Below, piece by piece: positions 17,161 to 26,415 of a stretch of 64,000 nucleotides of DNA (positions are counted from its first letter, which is position 1; each line of letters opens with the position of its first letter). The DNA is from Lederbergia citrisecunda. GTDB taxonomy: Bacteria; Bacillota; Bacilli; Bacillales; Bacillaceae_C. The stretch covers positions 3,943,744 through 4,007,743 of the forward strand of contig NZ_JAGYPJ010000001.1 in assembly GCF_018343695.1 (NCBI RefSeq), read 5' to 3'. The notes beneath the pieces were generated by a model. The model did not search any database. It had not been told where the DNA came from and saw only the letters and a list, made by a program, of their open reading frames with translations. A program made the translations under genes and the position numbers.

Positions 17161-17688
17161 ATGAGAAAAACCTTGATACTTCCCTGGACCGAAGATTGGG
17201 CAATATTATATATACGTGAGGAAAAAATATTAAAGGAAATATTTAATGATAAAATAGTTGATATTTTTCATATCGGTAGTACGTCTATACCAGGAATTGG
17301 TTTTGCCAAACCAATTATAGACATTTTAATCGTTGTTAAGGATATTAAAATAGTGGATTCATTTAATGAGCAATTACAAGATATAGGCTATGAGCCTAGA
17401 GGTGAAAATGGCATAGCAGGTAGGAGGTACTTTCCGAAGGGGCAAGAACATAGAACTCATCACGTACATATCTATCAAGTTGGTCATGTAAATATAAAAA
17501 CACATTTAGATTTTAAAGATTATTTAATGGCACACCGAGAGGATGCCGCAAGTTATGGGGATCTAAAAAGAAGATTAGCAAAGCAGTTTCCTGAAGATCA
17601 TTACAAGTATCAGGAGGAAAAACAAGTAATTGTTGATGAATTGGTCAAAAAAGCCATTAAATGGGCTTTAGAGTGTAAGGGGGGCTAA
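17161..17688 (+). CDS. GrpB family (UPF0157) nucleotidyltransferase-fold protein
   Basis: 175 residues with the family core HIGSTSIPGIGFAKPIIDILIVV, which is a G-S...D-x-x nucleotidyltransferase-like motif, and the HVHIYQVGH...HLDFKDYL segment. Members are small stand-alone proteins or fused to CoaE; reaction unknown. Ends 1 bp before another nucleotidyltransferase-fold gene, implying one transcript. GGGGG precedes the ATG. Confidence 0.88.
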   Translation: MRKTLILPWTEDWAILYIREEKILKEIFNDKIVDIFHIGSTSIPGIGFAKPIIDILIVVKDIKIVDSFNEQLQDIGYEPRGENGIAGRRYFPKGQEHRTHHVHIYQVGHVNIKTHLDFKDYLMAHREDAASYGDLKRRLAKQFPEDHYKYQEEKQVIVDELVKKAIKWALECKGG

Positions 17689-17689
17689 C

Positions 17690-18754
17690 ATGGAAAAACA
17701 CCATAATGAACTACTTGAATCAATAATGGATGTAATTAAAGCTAAATATTCAAATGATGTTAGCATACTGTTTATTTATGGATCAGTTGTTAATGGTACC
17801 GCAAATGAAAATTCTGATTTAGATATGATCTTTGTTCCAAAAACTGAGCGTGGGTGGAATCTTGCATCAACATTTATTCTCAATGGCACTGGTAATGATC
17901 TTTGGTGTGTAAATTGGGAACGCCTTGAAAGCTTTGCAAATTTCGATGATATGAGAGTGTCTATACTCGCAAATTCCCACCTTGTTTACTATGCTTCAGA
18001 AGAGGACAGGGAGCGCTATGAAAAATTAAAAAGACAAATCGCAGAGATTCAAAACGGACCTCTCACGCCGAAACTTATTGAAAAAGCTAATCAACACCTT
18101 ATAACTGCTAAACGATATTATGCTGAGCTATGTCTCAGTAATAATCTTTCAGCGGCCGGTGAGATACTTTTTGAAATAAGTGATACACTTTGTCTTTTGA
18201 ACCATACCTTTCTTCACTTCGGTGGAAAGCAAATGCTTAAAGAACTTTCTACGCTAAATCGATTACCAGAAGGATTTATTGAAACCTTCCAAAAAGTAGT
18301 TGCTGTGAAGGATGACGAACAAACTCAAAAAGCTTGTTTCGATTTAATTAATTGTGTTGACGCTTTTTTCAAAACGATAAAAAATGAGATTATACTACCT
18401 GTATCTATGTCTCATTTTACTGGGCTTTACGAAGAGCTATCCTCTCATTGGAATAAAATCCGCTATTCTTGTGAAAAAGGAGATGTATTAAGCGTTTTTT
18501 TAGCGGCATCTAATCTTCAAGCTGAGCTTAATTATGTTCAAGAACAAACTGGAATTCATAACCCCGATTTGAATTTTATCGATTATTACAATCCAGATAA
18601 TCTCTCTAGTTTCGCACTCGCAGCGAACAAAGCAGAAGAAACATTTGTAAAGATCTTGAAAGACGGGAATGTTCCAATTGTCAGCTTTAATAATGTTGGA
18701 GATGTTAAGAATATGCTGATGAATCTTGTAGATTCGTCTAGTTCATCTGGATAA
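17690..18754 (+). CDS. Nucleotidyltransferase-domain protein
   Basis: 354 residues. G31-S32 followed after ten residues by D43-x-D45 (FIYGSVVNGTANENSDLDMI) is the minimal nucleotidyltransferase active site as in aminoglycoside adenylyltransferases. The long, mainly helical C-terminus resembles the substrate-binding part of such enzymes, but no known resistance enzyme can be named. AAGGGGGGC precedes the ATG; the gap to the GrpB gene is 1 bp. Confidence 0.75.
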   Translation: MEKHHNELLESIMDVIKAKYSNDVSILFIYGSVVNGTANENSDLDMIFVPKTERGWNLASTFILNGTGNDLWCVNWERLESFANFDDMRVSILANSHLVYYASEEDRERYEKLKRQIAEIQNGPLTPKLIEKANQHLITAKRYYAELCLSNNLSAAGEILFEISDTLCLLNHTFLHFGGKQMLKELSTLNRLPEGFIETFQKVVAVKDDEQTQKACFDLINCVDAFFKTIKNEIILPVSMSHFTGLYEELSSHWNKIRYSCEKGDVLSVFLAASNLQAELNYVQEQTGIHNPDLNFIDYYNPDNLSSFALAANKAEETFVKILKDGNVPIVSFNNVGDVKNMLMNLVDSSSSSG

Positions 18755-18796
18755 AATGAAAGTCCATACATTATCAATTTTACTAGGAGGAGCTTC

Positions 18797-19228
18797 TTGA
18801 AAGTATTAATGTGGGTAGCATCTATTTTATGTTTGCTACTGTTAGTAGGCTGCCAATTTCGTCCTACGGAAACAATGTCTCTTTTAGATGAAAAAATAGC
18901 GGTCATTCATATAGCAAAATCAAAGGGAATCGGAGAGATGAATGAAGACATTTTGATATCCTTCAAAGATAAGCAGTCTTTGGATATTTTTGAAAAGGCG
19001 ATTAAAACAGCAGTTAAGGAGCCTGGAAAGGTTAATGTTTTAGAACCGGAGTATGATGTAATGGTTGAATATAAATCGAAAGAAGGGGGCTTACCCGTTC
19101 ATGCCCTGCATTTGTGGTTGGGTAAGGAAAAGGAAAAAAGTACCTTCATGTATATGATGGACGATTATATTTATCATACTTCCCCACAAATGACGAGCAA
19201 ATTAAGAAAGTTGATTTTATCGGAGTAG
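18797..19228 (+). CDS. Putative lipoprotein
   Basis: 143 residues. The N-terminus (MKVLMWVASILCLLLLVGC) is a signal peptide with lipobox LVGC, lipidated at C19. TTG start with GGAGGAG upstream. The mature part contains a KSKGIGEMNEDILISF segment and ends in a charged region; similar short lipoproteins occur in Bacillus, function unknown. Possibly the tail of the preceding operon. Confidence 0.75.
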   Translation: MKVLMWVASILCLLLLVGCQFRPTETMSLLDEKIAVIHIAKSKGIGEMNEDILISFKDKQSLDIFEKAIKTAVKEPGKVNVLEPEYDVMVEYKSKEGGLPVHALHLWLGKEKEKSTFMYMMDDYIYHTSPQMTSKLRKLILSE

Positions 19229-19291
19229 TACAAATAAACAATGGTAGTTCCGCTTTAATACAACTCATAAAATTTCGCTTGGAGTGTTAAT

Positions 19292-19963
19292 ATGGATGCA
19301 AAAAAGCTAGCAGGAGAAAAAGCCATTGAATTTGTCAAAAATGACATGATAGTAGGTCTCGGAACAGGCTCAACGGTTTATTGGGCAATTTTAAAAATAG
19401 GTGGACTTGTAAAACAGGGGCTCAGAATTAAAGGAGTTCCCACTTCAATACAAACCGAACAACTTGCTAATGAATTAGGTATACCTCTAGTAGGTCTGTC
19501 TTCCATTAATCAAATAGATTTGACGATAGATGGAGCGGATGAAGCCAATGAGGAATTTGAGCTCATAAAAGGTGGTGGAGGAGCCTTATTACGAGAAAAG
19601 ATGGTCGCATCTATTTCGAAACGCATGGTAGTAGTGATGGACGAGACGAAATATGTACCGAATTTAGGTAAGTTTCCTCTACCTGTTGAAATCACTCAAT
19701 TTGGTTGGGAAATGACAAGAAGACAGATTAGTGCTTTAGGTTGCGAACCTGCATTGCGACTTAAAGACAATATTCCTTTTATTACGGATAATGGGAACTA
19801 TATATTAGATTGTCATTTTGGAGAAATTCTTGATGCTAATAAACTAAACCAGACATTAAATATGATTCCCGGTGTAGTGGAAAATGGGCTTTTTGTTAAT
19901 ATGGCAGATACGATGGTCATTGGAAACAGAAACGGACATGTTGATATCTTCTATAAATCATAG
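19292..19963 (+). CDS. rpiA: Ribose-5-phosphate isomerase A
   Basis: 223 residues, full length. VGLGTGSTVYW (substrate phosphate loop), TIDGADEAN with the catalytic aspartates, and KGGGGALLREK with the active-site Lys/Glu are all present. It interconverts ribose-5-phosphate and ribulose-5-phosphate in the pentose phosphate pathway. The latter is also a RibBA substrate, but rpiA is unlinked to the rib operon here. Confidence 0.95.
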   Translation: MDAKKLAGEKAIEFVKNDMIVGLGTGSTVYWAILKIGGLVKQGLRIKGVPTSIQTEQLANELGIPLVGLSSINQIDLTIDGADEANEEFELIKGGGGALLREKMVASISKRMVVVMDETKYVPNLGKFPLPVEITQFGWEMTRRQISALGCEPALRLKDNIPFITDNGNYILDCHFGEILDANKLNQTLNMIPGVVENGLFVNMADTMVIGNRNGHVDIFYKS

Positions 19964-19995
19964 AAGTGTGGATTTCCGATGTGAGGAGGTAAGGG

Positions 19996-20478
19996 ATGAA
20001 GGGGTATGAAGTCAAACGAATAAAAAACTTAATGGATGAGAGTATACACCCGTTGGTTGATGAAAGCCAAAAAGCTGGTTTTCGTTTTATTCAAAAATTA
20101 GTAAACGATTATAAAGACGGGTCCAATACTTTCAACAAGCCTGGTGAAGCTTTATATGGTGTATATGATCAGGATGGTATGCTGATTGCTGTTGGGGGAA
20201 TTAACATCAATCCTTTTTCCGACGATGCACGTATTGGTCGAGTAAGGAGATTTTATGTAGCCAAAGATTATCGCCGAAAGGGGATAGGTAAGCTCTTATT
20301 AGAAACGTTAATTTCCAAAGCAATGAATCATTTTCAAATAATGGTGTTAAACAGTACGCCACAAGCAGATGCATTTTACACTTCATTTGGGTTTATAAAA
20401 AGCGATAAATACCCGAATTCAACTCATTTAATGGATTTAAAAGAATATGATGTACACCACAATGAGGCTAAACTATGA
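19996..20478 (+). CDS. GNAT N-acetyltransferase
   Basis: 160 residues. VRRFYVAKDYRRKGIGKLLLETL (around residues 81-103) is the acetyl-CoA binding core with R/Q-x-x-G-x-G, and LNSTPQADAFYTSFGF is the following motif. GGAGGTAAGGG before the ATG. Its stop overlaps the next start (ATGA), giving translational coupling to the propeller membrane protein. Confidence 0.87.
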   Translation: MKGYEVKRIKNLMDESIHPLVDESQKAGFRFIQKLVNDYKDGSNTFNKPGEALYGVYDQDGMLIAVGGININPFSDDARIGRVRRFYVAKDYRRKGIGKLLLETLISKAMNHFQIMVLNSTPQADAFYTSFGFIKSDKYPNSTHLMDLKEYDVHHNEAKL

Positions 20479-21776
20479 AACTCACACAGAATCGCTTAGG
20501 AATCGTCATTATTATTTTCCTGATAGCAGTAGTTTGTTTGATGTTTTTTTATCCAAAAAGTGAAAAAGAGATTATCGGAAATATACCGAACGACGAATTT
20601 AACGAAAAAGCAATTAATAAGAAATTACCACTTTCAATAACGGTAAGTGAAGAGGATATAAAACCTGAGACCATTGCTTATCGTTTGTGGTTTGATTTAA
20701 TGCAATCCTTTAAAGATGACGGGTTGATTAAGAATGCTTATTTTAAAAGATTCCATTTGTTAGAGGGAGACGAAGATAAATTCGTCGTGGCGGTTGTTTA
20801 TCAAGTTGAGCTAGGCGAAGGCGTACAAACTAGTTATGGTGGGGAAAATGATGAGGGTCTTGTTGATAATATTGTCTGGAAATTGAGGATAAGAAAGGAT
20901 GCAGAGCAGTCATACACGTTGGAAAGCTTTGAGAATTCAAATGACAGTTTGATTGGCCTCCCTCCTGTACAAGATAAGGAAAGCTACCAAAATGAAGCCG
21001 GAATAGGATCAAACGAAGACTTTCGATACGAAATTGCAAATGAGATTTTAAAAATAACATACGATAACGGAAAAATTTGGGTAAAAGTACCAGCTACAAT
21101 AGAAGAATTATTCGGGGGAGATTATAGCGGCTCCAAAAAATATTTAATAGACGGCAGCTATATTATTAATCCCAAGAAAACCGTTTTTGCGCTATTTTCA
21201 AATCAAGAACTGCTCCTATTAATGACAACTGATAAAGGAAAAACATGGGACAAAGTATTGATAAAAGATCAATTACCGTCCGTTCGCCAAAGATTCGTAG
21301 GTTTTACCTCGGAAATGGATGGTTATCTCATTTTTACATGTGATCGAACGATGTCCAGTGAAGCGAACTTTGTGATGAAAACAAATGATGGCGGAAGTAC
21401 TTGGGAAACTGCGGGATCTGTTGATGAGATATACTCACTAGTTACGAGTGGAGGCTTTATAAATGATAAGCTGGGCTTCATTTCATTTGGATCCTATAAC
21501 ACAATGGATGAACCGCCAAGACCATGGCTTTTTCGTACGGATGATGGAGGAAGTAATTGGGATGAAGTAGAAGTTCCGATCCCAGATGAGTATAAAGGTA
21601 TATTTACAGTTGCGGAAGTGCCTGTTTTTAAGGATGGTCACGGAACTTTATTAGTTAATCAAGGGCCGGATGGAGATTATCTCGGAGGTAATGTTCTGGC
21701 AAAATTTACATCCGAAGATGAAGGGAAAACGTGGATTTTCTCTAGCTTGGTTGATCCGGATAATGTGTTGGATTAA
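20475..21776 (+). CDS. Membrane-anchored BNR/Asp-box beta-propeller protein
   Basis: 433 residues. One N-terminal membrane anchor (about residues 9-27) precedes an extracellular region. In the second half four sialidase-type Asp-boxes can be read: TTDKGKTW, TNDGGSTW, RTDDGGSNW and SEDEGKTW, the mark of a beta-propeller. Asp-boxes are structural and do not prove sialidase activity. The first 200 residues lack a recognised domain. Confidence 0.75.
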   Translation: MKLTQNRLGIVIIIFLIAVVCLMFFYPKSEKEIIGNIPNDEFNEKAINKKLPLSITVSEEDIKPETIAYRLWFDLMQSFKDDGLIKNAYFKRFHLLEGDEDKFVVAVVYQVELGEGVQTSYGGENDEGLVDNIVWKLRIRKDAEQSYTLESFENSNDSLIGLPPVQDKESYQNEAGIGSNEDFRYEIANEILKITYDNGKIWVKVPATIEELFGGDYSGSKKYLIDGSYIINPKKTVFALFSNQELLLLMTTDKGKTWDKVLIKDQLPSVRQRFVGFTSEMDGYLIFTCDRTMSSEANFVMKTNDGGSTWETAGSVDEIYSLVTSGGFINDKLGFISFGSYNTMDEPPRPWLFRTDDGGSNWDEVEVPIPDEYKGIFTVAEVPVFKDGHGTLLVNQGPDGDYLGGNVLAKFTSEDEGKTWIFSSLVDPDNVLD

Positions 21777-21790
21777 GGAGGGGTTTAATT

Positions 21791-22192
21791 TTGAGTTACA
21801 AAAATACTCTCATTACGATTTCAGCAGATTCAAAGGTTACATCTGCAAAAGTACCTGTCGCTAAAAATGATAAACCTACGATTGCTTCCATTGGGTATGA
21901 TTTGATCAAGAATAATCCTTATAAATATACTCAAGACGATGTACAGTTTAAAACCTACTTAATTAAGAATCAAATTGAGGAAGTTAATGTAGATGAGCTA
22001 CGGGAGCAATTTTTTTCAAAACCGAAGGCGTGCTTCAGAGCCTCTCCTTTAGTAAAAACTTATGGATGGGGAATCCATTATAATGAGGAAGGAAAAGTGG
22101 CCATATATGATGCCGAAAGTGATGCCTATCAACAATTATTTGATCGCGAAGATATAACGAAGCAAAAAGGAATGCGTTCGAAAAGAAAATAA
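21791..22192 (+). CDS. DUF6157 protein
   Basis: 133 residues from a TTG start after GGAGGGG. YKNTLITISADSKVT and KPTIASIGYDLI through PKACFRASPLVKTYGWGIHYNEEGK match the DUF6157 family, small cytoplasmic proteins of unknown role in many Bacillales. Starts 14 bp after the propeller gene, probably same transcript, and is followed by a terminator. Confidence 0.8.
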   Translation: MSYKNTLITISADSKVTSAKVPVAKNDKPTIASIGYDLIKNNPYKYTQDDVQFKTYLIKNQIEEVNVDELREQFFSKPKACFRASPLVKTYGWGIHYNEEGKVAIYDAESDAYQQLFDREDITKQKGMRSKRK

Positions 22193-22198
22193 ACGATG

Positions 22199-22233
22199 AA
22201 AGCTCCCCTAAACTAAGGGAGCTTATCAATTTT
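22199..22233 (+). terminator. Rho-independent terminator
   Basis: AAGCTCCC and GGGAGCTT pair with a 9-nt loop, followed by ATCAATTTT, just after the DUF6157 stop. Confidence 0.75.
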
Positions 22234-22357
22234 AATTGATTTTGGGTATTCATAGTTATTCCGTTAAATCAGCTGCTTCCTCCGCAATTTCCGCCATTTG
22301 TTCGGATTGAACGGTATCTTCGCGTCCATAAACATTAGAAAGTCGACTGCCTTACAC

Positions 22358-22726
22358 TTATTCAACTGGACTGCTTAGATGTTCATGAATCAGTTTCCAC
22401 TTATGATCTGCAAAAGTAAACACATTTGTAGCTCTTCCACTGCCGGATATAAATTTTCCTTTGTAGTAACCTTCGTAATGATATGTATATATACAGGCCG
22501 CAGATGTGTCACTCACTGTGAGCCATTGCACATCCTTTGCAGAGTATACTTCATTTTTAATCGTGTCCCATGCATTGTTAAAATAGCGTTCTATTTCTTC
22601 CAATGATGTACACGATTGGTCCGTAAACCAATAAACAGCGTTTGGATGCAATAAATCTTTTACATTATTAAAATCATGAGAATTTGTAGCGTCGATATAT
22701 GCTTGTAAAGCCTCTATATAATTCAT
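22358..22726 (-). CDS. NTF2-like / SnoaL-like protein
   Basis: 122 residues. A cone-shaped NTF2 fold is suggested by EALQAYIDATNSHDFNNVKDLLHPNAVYWF at the N-terminus and GRATNVFTFADHKWKLIHEHLS at the C-terminus. ATG 22726 is preferred over two starts just upstream because GGAGG lies 8-9 nt before it. The family includes isomerases and many proteins of unknown role. A 6-bp inverted repeat, ACCTGA-N10-TCAGGT (22747-22768), lies in its promoter region and may be an operator. Confidence 0.75.
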   Translation of the reverse strand: MNYIEALQAYIDATNSHDFNNVKDLLHPNAVYWFTDQSCTSLEEIERYFNNAWDTIKNEVYSAKDVQWLTVSDTSAACIYTYHYEGYYKGKFISGSGRATNVFTFADHKWKLIHEHLSSPVE

Positions 22727-22769
22727 TTTCATCACCTCCAGTAAGTACCTGACAATATAATATCAGGTC

Positions 22770-23082
22770 TTGTTATTTATTATTTCATATTATAAAATAC
22801 TACGTAATATATTCGTAAGCGATGAAGAAGAAGAGTAATCTATATGAACGCTTTAGAGAGCTGATGGTTGGTGGGAATCAGTGCGGAATTATGGGTGAAT
22901 GGGCTTCTGAGCATCTAGATTGAATTAGCAGTATGTCTAGCGGAATGTCTTACCGTTAAAAAAGACAACGTATCGAAACGGTTTATCGTTTCCGTACGGA
23001 ATAAGTGCGTTTACGTTGTAAACGAATGAAGGTGGCACCACGGGTTACTCGTCCTTTTTAGGCGGGTAGCCCTTTTTGTATT
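22770..23082 (+). promoter_or_regulatory. T-box leader (tryptophan) of trpS, with promoter
   Basis: TTGTTA-N17-TAAAAT (22770-22798) is the promoter. Stem I contains AGAGAGCTGATGGTTGGTGGGAATCAG, the AG-bulge/GNUG-like region, and the specifier TGG (Trp) at 22900-22902 within GTGAATGGGCTTC. The T-box sequence GGTGGCACCACGG is at 23031-23043. The terminator GGGTTACTCGTCC/GGCGGGTAGCCC with TTTTT follows at 23042-23077. Uncharged tRNA-Trp should pair with the specifier and T-box and allow read-through into trpS. Confidence 0.95.
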
Positions 23083-23106
23083 TAATAAAAAGTTTGGAGG
23101 AATATC

Positions 23107-24099
23107 ATGAAAAAGACGATTTTAACAGGTATAAAGCCAACTGGGAAAATACATTTAGGAAATTATATTGGAGCAATCAAGCCAGCCCTGGAATTGGCAA
23201 AGGTGGAAGATTATCAAGCGGCTTATTTCATTGCAGATTATCATGGTTTGACAAAAATTCATGATGCTTATGAATTTCGACAGCTATCTTATGGAATCGC
23301 CGCAACATGGCTTGCATTAGGGCTCGATCCGGAAAAAGCTATCTTTTATAGACAATCCGATGTACCTGAGATATTCGAGTTAACTTGGATTTTGGCATGT
23401 TTTTCTCCTAAAGGATTGATGAATCGGGCACATGCATATAAAGCGATAGTAGAAAACAATAAACAAGCGGATAAGGATGTAGACTTCGGCGTCAACATGG
23501 GAATTTTCACTTATCCAATATTAATGGCAGCGGACATATTACTGTTTAAAACAAATATTGTCCCAGTTGGAAAAGATCAAGTTCAGCATGTAGAAATCGC
23601 CCGTGATATCGCGGAGAGCTTTAACAATGTATACGGAGAAACTTTTTTACTGCCGGAATATCAAATTCAAGAAGACACAGCAGTATTGCCTGGGCTGGAC
23701 GGACGAAAAATGAGTAAAAGCTATAATAATACGATTCCGCTTTTTGAAGATGAAAAGAAATTAAAAAAGCTCATTAATAAAATTAAAACGGATTCGTTAC
23801 CGCCAGAAGCACCAAAAGACCCTGATTCTTCTATCTTATTTTCTCTCTATCAAGAGTTTGCTGCACTGAAGGAAATTGAGGAATTGAGAATGCAATATGA
23901 AAAGGGAATTGGGTGGGGAGAGGTAAAACAAGAATTATTTCGTGTCATGAATAGTTATTTAGAACAGCCTCGAGAAAAGTATAACGAATTAATGGCTTCA
24001 CCTGAGGTTTTGGATGACATTCTGCTAAAGGGGGCGGAAAAAGCGAGAGCTGTTGCAGCTCCGTTTTTAAAAGAAATTAAGAAAAAGGTGGGATTGTAG
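23107..24099 (+). CDS. trpS: Tryptophan-tRNA ligase
   Basis: 330 residues, class Ic aminoacyl-tRNA synthetase. The HIGH-type motif is PTGKIHLGNY (residues 11-20), and KMSKS is at 201-205. It charges tRNA-Trp, and the T-box specifier TGG upstream agrees. TTTGGAGG precedes the ATG. Some Bacillales carry a second TrpRS; whether this is the only one cannot be told from the window. Confidence 0.95.
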   Translation: MKKTILTGIKPTGKIHLGNYIGAIKPALELAKVEDYQAAYFIADYHGLTKIHDAYEFRQLSYGIAATWLALGLDPEKAIFYRQSDVPEIFELTWILACFSPKGLMNRAHAYKAIVENNKQADKDVDFGVNMGIFTYPILMAADILLFKTNIVPVGKDQVQHVEIARDIAESFNNVYGETFLLPEYQIQEDTAVLPGLDGRKMSKSYNNTIPLFEDEKKLKKLINKIKTDSLPPEAPKDPDSSILFSLYQEFAALKEIEELRMQYEKGIGWGEVKQELFRVMNSYLEQPREKYNELMASPEVLDDILLKGAEKARAVAAPFLKEIKKKVGL

Positions 24100-24164
24100 T
24101 AAGCATTGTTTATATGAAAAGCCATTTGCTAGTGCAGGAACATTATTATGTGCGTCTATTATGT

Positions 24165-24196
24165 ATGATTCTTCGTTATGAAGGATCATTTTTTTA
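24165..24196 (+). terminator. Terminator of trpS
   Basis: ATGATTCTTC and GAAGGATCAT pair around GTTAT (one wobble) and are followed by TTTTTT. Confidence 0.85.
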
Positions 24197-24321
24197 TGCA
24201 GGTTTTAAGGAGGGGGTATGTGTTAATTTTATAAGACTCTTCTTTTTAAAAGGTTTTTTAGTAGAAATGCAGAATAAGTGTACATTAAGATACAACCTGC
24301 TGGGTTTGGAGTGAAATATGT

Positions 24322-25314
24322 ATGGCTGTGATTGAATCTGAAGAAACAACGATACTAAACGATATCATTAAAAAATGTAAAAGCTTATTCGGTTTTCAAG
24401 TCTTTGAGGTTATGCCAATAAAAAGAGGCTGGCTTAATCTAAAGTGGAAAATAACGACGTCAGAAGGTGTTTTTTTAGTAAAACAATACAATAAAGAGCG
24501 ATTTAAGCATTACAACCTGGAAGTATTATTACTAGCATTTTCACAACAACAAAGATTACATAAGCAAGGATTTCCATGTCCAAGGCTGCTTTCTTATCAA
24601 GGTAATGTCATGTTCGAAACAGATAACGGTGAACTTTTTATCGTAATGGAGTTTTGTCATGGTCAAGTGTTTCCTGCAGGAATGCTGAATACCAATCAAA
24701 TGTATGATTTAGGTCGATTTACTGGGATGATGCACCGGGTGTTAAATGACGGCACACTTATGAAAAAGAAATTAACTAATTTCATCCCACCTAGTCGAGA
24801 GGATAGACTGGAGTACTGGAATTCGGTTTTGGGAAATATTGATAATTCCTCGCTGGAGCATTTAGTACCTATTATGGAAAGACAATATCAACTAACAAAA
24901 GAACTTTCTATCGATGAATTTGCATTGATTAAAGCAGGTTGGGCTCATAGGGATTTGTGGGTAGATAATCTACTGTTTGAAAAAAATCGTCTAGGTGCAA
25001 TACTAGATTTTGACAGATTAAATTATGACTACCCCCAACTAGATATTGCTAGAGCTATCATATCTTGTGCCTTACATGAAAATTGTCTGAAGCTTGATAC
25101 AGTTGAAGCTTTTAAAAATGGCTATAGCGAACATATTTCAATAGATTCTCAGTCGCTTATCAGTTCATTAAGGTTTTTGTGGTATTTGGAAAGTACTTGG
25201 TGGATTAAAATCGATATGGATCAATTTACTGGACCGCCAAACCGTTTTAAAAAGGAAATGCTTTGGCTATCTGAAAACTATAATGAGTTAGATTCATTGC
25301 TGAGAGGATGTTAA
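24322..25314 (+). CDS. Aminoglycoside-phosphotransferase-fold kinase (CotS-like)
   Basis: 330 residues. FLVKQYNKE provides the ATP lysine, WAHRDLWVDNLLF (around 210-222) is the Brenner catalytic loop with HxDxxxxN, and AILDFDRLNYDYPQLDIARA supplies the metal aspartate. Family members include homoserine and choline kinases, spore-coat CotS/YutH proteins and drug kinases. The substrate is not evident. It heads a loose group with methyltransferases. Confidence 0.8.
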   Translation: MAVIESEETTILNDIIKKCKSLFGFQVFEVMPIKRGWLNLKWKITTSEGVFLVKQYNKERFKHYNLEVLLLAFSQQQRLHKQGFPCPRLLSYQGNVMFETDNGELFIVMEFCHGQVFPAGMLNTNQMYDLGRFTGMMHRVLNDGTLMKKKLTNFIPPSREDRLEYWNSVLGNIDNSSLEHLVPIMERQYQLTKELSIDEFALIKAGWAHRDLWVDNLLFEKNRLGAILDFDRLNYDYPQLDIARAIISCALHENCLKLDTVEAFKNGYSEHISIDSQSLISSLRFLWYLESTWWIKIDMDQFTGPPNRFKKEMLWLSENYNELDSLLRGC

Positions 25315-25356
25315 TCTTCAATAGTTTAAGACGGCAAATATAGTATGGAGGAATGT

Positions 25357-26100
25357 ATGGTGAATGTTCTATCTACAAATAAACAAAGCTGGGATGAAGC
25401 AGCAGAACGATTTTTTGGAAGGAATCCACTTCCTGAATATGGACCAATGGCACCATGTGAAGATGAACTAAATTTATTTGGCGACGTTAAGAATTTAAAG
25501 GTTTTAGATATCGGTTGTGGCAGTGGGCATTCGTTGCAATATATGAAGGAAAGAGAAGCAGCTGAATTATGGGGATTGGATTTATCAAAAAAACAAATAG
25601 AATTAGCGACTACATTACTTGAAAATAGTGCGCAACCCGTTAGGTTATTTGAGTCACCAATGGAGGTAAACCCAGGCTTACCATATGATTACTACGATAT
25701 TGTGTACTCCATTTTTGCAATTGGCTGGACTACTAATCTAGAAAAAACATTGGCAAATATTAATAGCTATTTGAAAAAAGGTGGTATTTTTATATTTAGT
25801 TGGGAGCATCCACTATACAGCAGAATAGGAAATAAAGATGGAGTTTTAACTTTCGGTAAATCATATCACGAAGAAGGTTCTTATGATCATGAAGCATGGA
25901 ATAGCACAGCAATTATGCAGCAGTTTAGAGTTAGTACATATATAAATGCATTAGTTGATAATGGATTCCAAATTGAGAGAGTGATCGAGGACGCTCGTTG
26001 GTCAGAGGAAGACGCCCAGAGACATGAAAAAAGATGGTACACATATGAAAAGGCAAAGGCGATTCCAACTACACTTATTGTTAAGTGCCGGAAATTATAG
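25357..26100 (+). CDS. Class I SAM-dependent methyltransferase
   Basis: 247 residues. VLDIGCGSGHSLQYM (around 48-62) is motif I, LWGLDLSKKQIELA motif II, and YDIVYSIFAIGW motif IV. The second ATG is chosen since TATGGAGG lies before it. Substrate unknown. It starts about 40 bp after the kinase gene and may be co-transcribed. Confidence 0.87.
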   Translation: MVNVLSTNKQSWDEAAERFFGRNPLPEYGPMAPCEDELNLFGDVKNLKVLDIGCGSGHSLQYMKEREAAELWGLDLSKKQIELATTLLENSAQPVRLFESPMEVNPGLPYDYYDIVYSIFAIGWTTNLEKTLANINSYLKKGGIFIFSWEHPLYSRIGNKDGVLTFGKSYHEEGSYDHEAWNSTAIMQQFRVSTYINALVDNGFQIERVIEDARWSEEDAQRHEKRWYTYEKAKAIPTTLIVKCRKL

Positions 26101-26256
26101 TTTATTTTTTCTCTCACAGGTTGAAAGGAGAGTTGTTTTGTCATATACCCGATAGAAATCTACTGAAGGCTATTATCATATATTAAATCTTTTTAAGGAG
26201 CTTGCTGTATTTGTTGGAAAAAAGCGATATAGTACGGATTAATCGTGTGGGAAATT

Positions 26257-26320
26257 TTAATCAAACGTTTAATTAAATTAAAAAGAGCGAACCATAAGTC
26301 TTAATTAATCGTTTGATTAG
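26257..26320. repeat. Palindrome family, locus 2 (two copies)
   Basis: TTAATCAAACGTTTAATTAA (26257-26276) and TTAATTAATCGTTTGATTAG (26301-26320) have centres 44 bp apart. They lie in the 315-bp spacer between the methyltransferase and the P-loop kinase; the rest of that spacer shows no gene. Confidence 0.8.
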
Positions 26321-26415
26321 TTTCAAGTCTTTCGTCTAAGGCCCCTCGATTCGTAATAAGACTCTTGTATAATAGTAATTTAAAAATAATCGTTAGCATA
26401 GAACAAGGTGATAAT

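Noticed and set aside
22257-22345. 29-codon minus-strand frame ending EQMAEIAEEAADLTE, a possible remnant of a gene's 3' end
   Set aside because: Too short, no start or ribosome site, no family recognised; it could be the decayed tail of a lost gene.
24114-24314. 66-aa frame after trpS
   Set aside because: Runs through the trpS terminator; no ribosome site.
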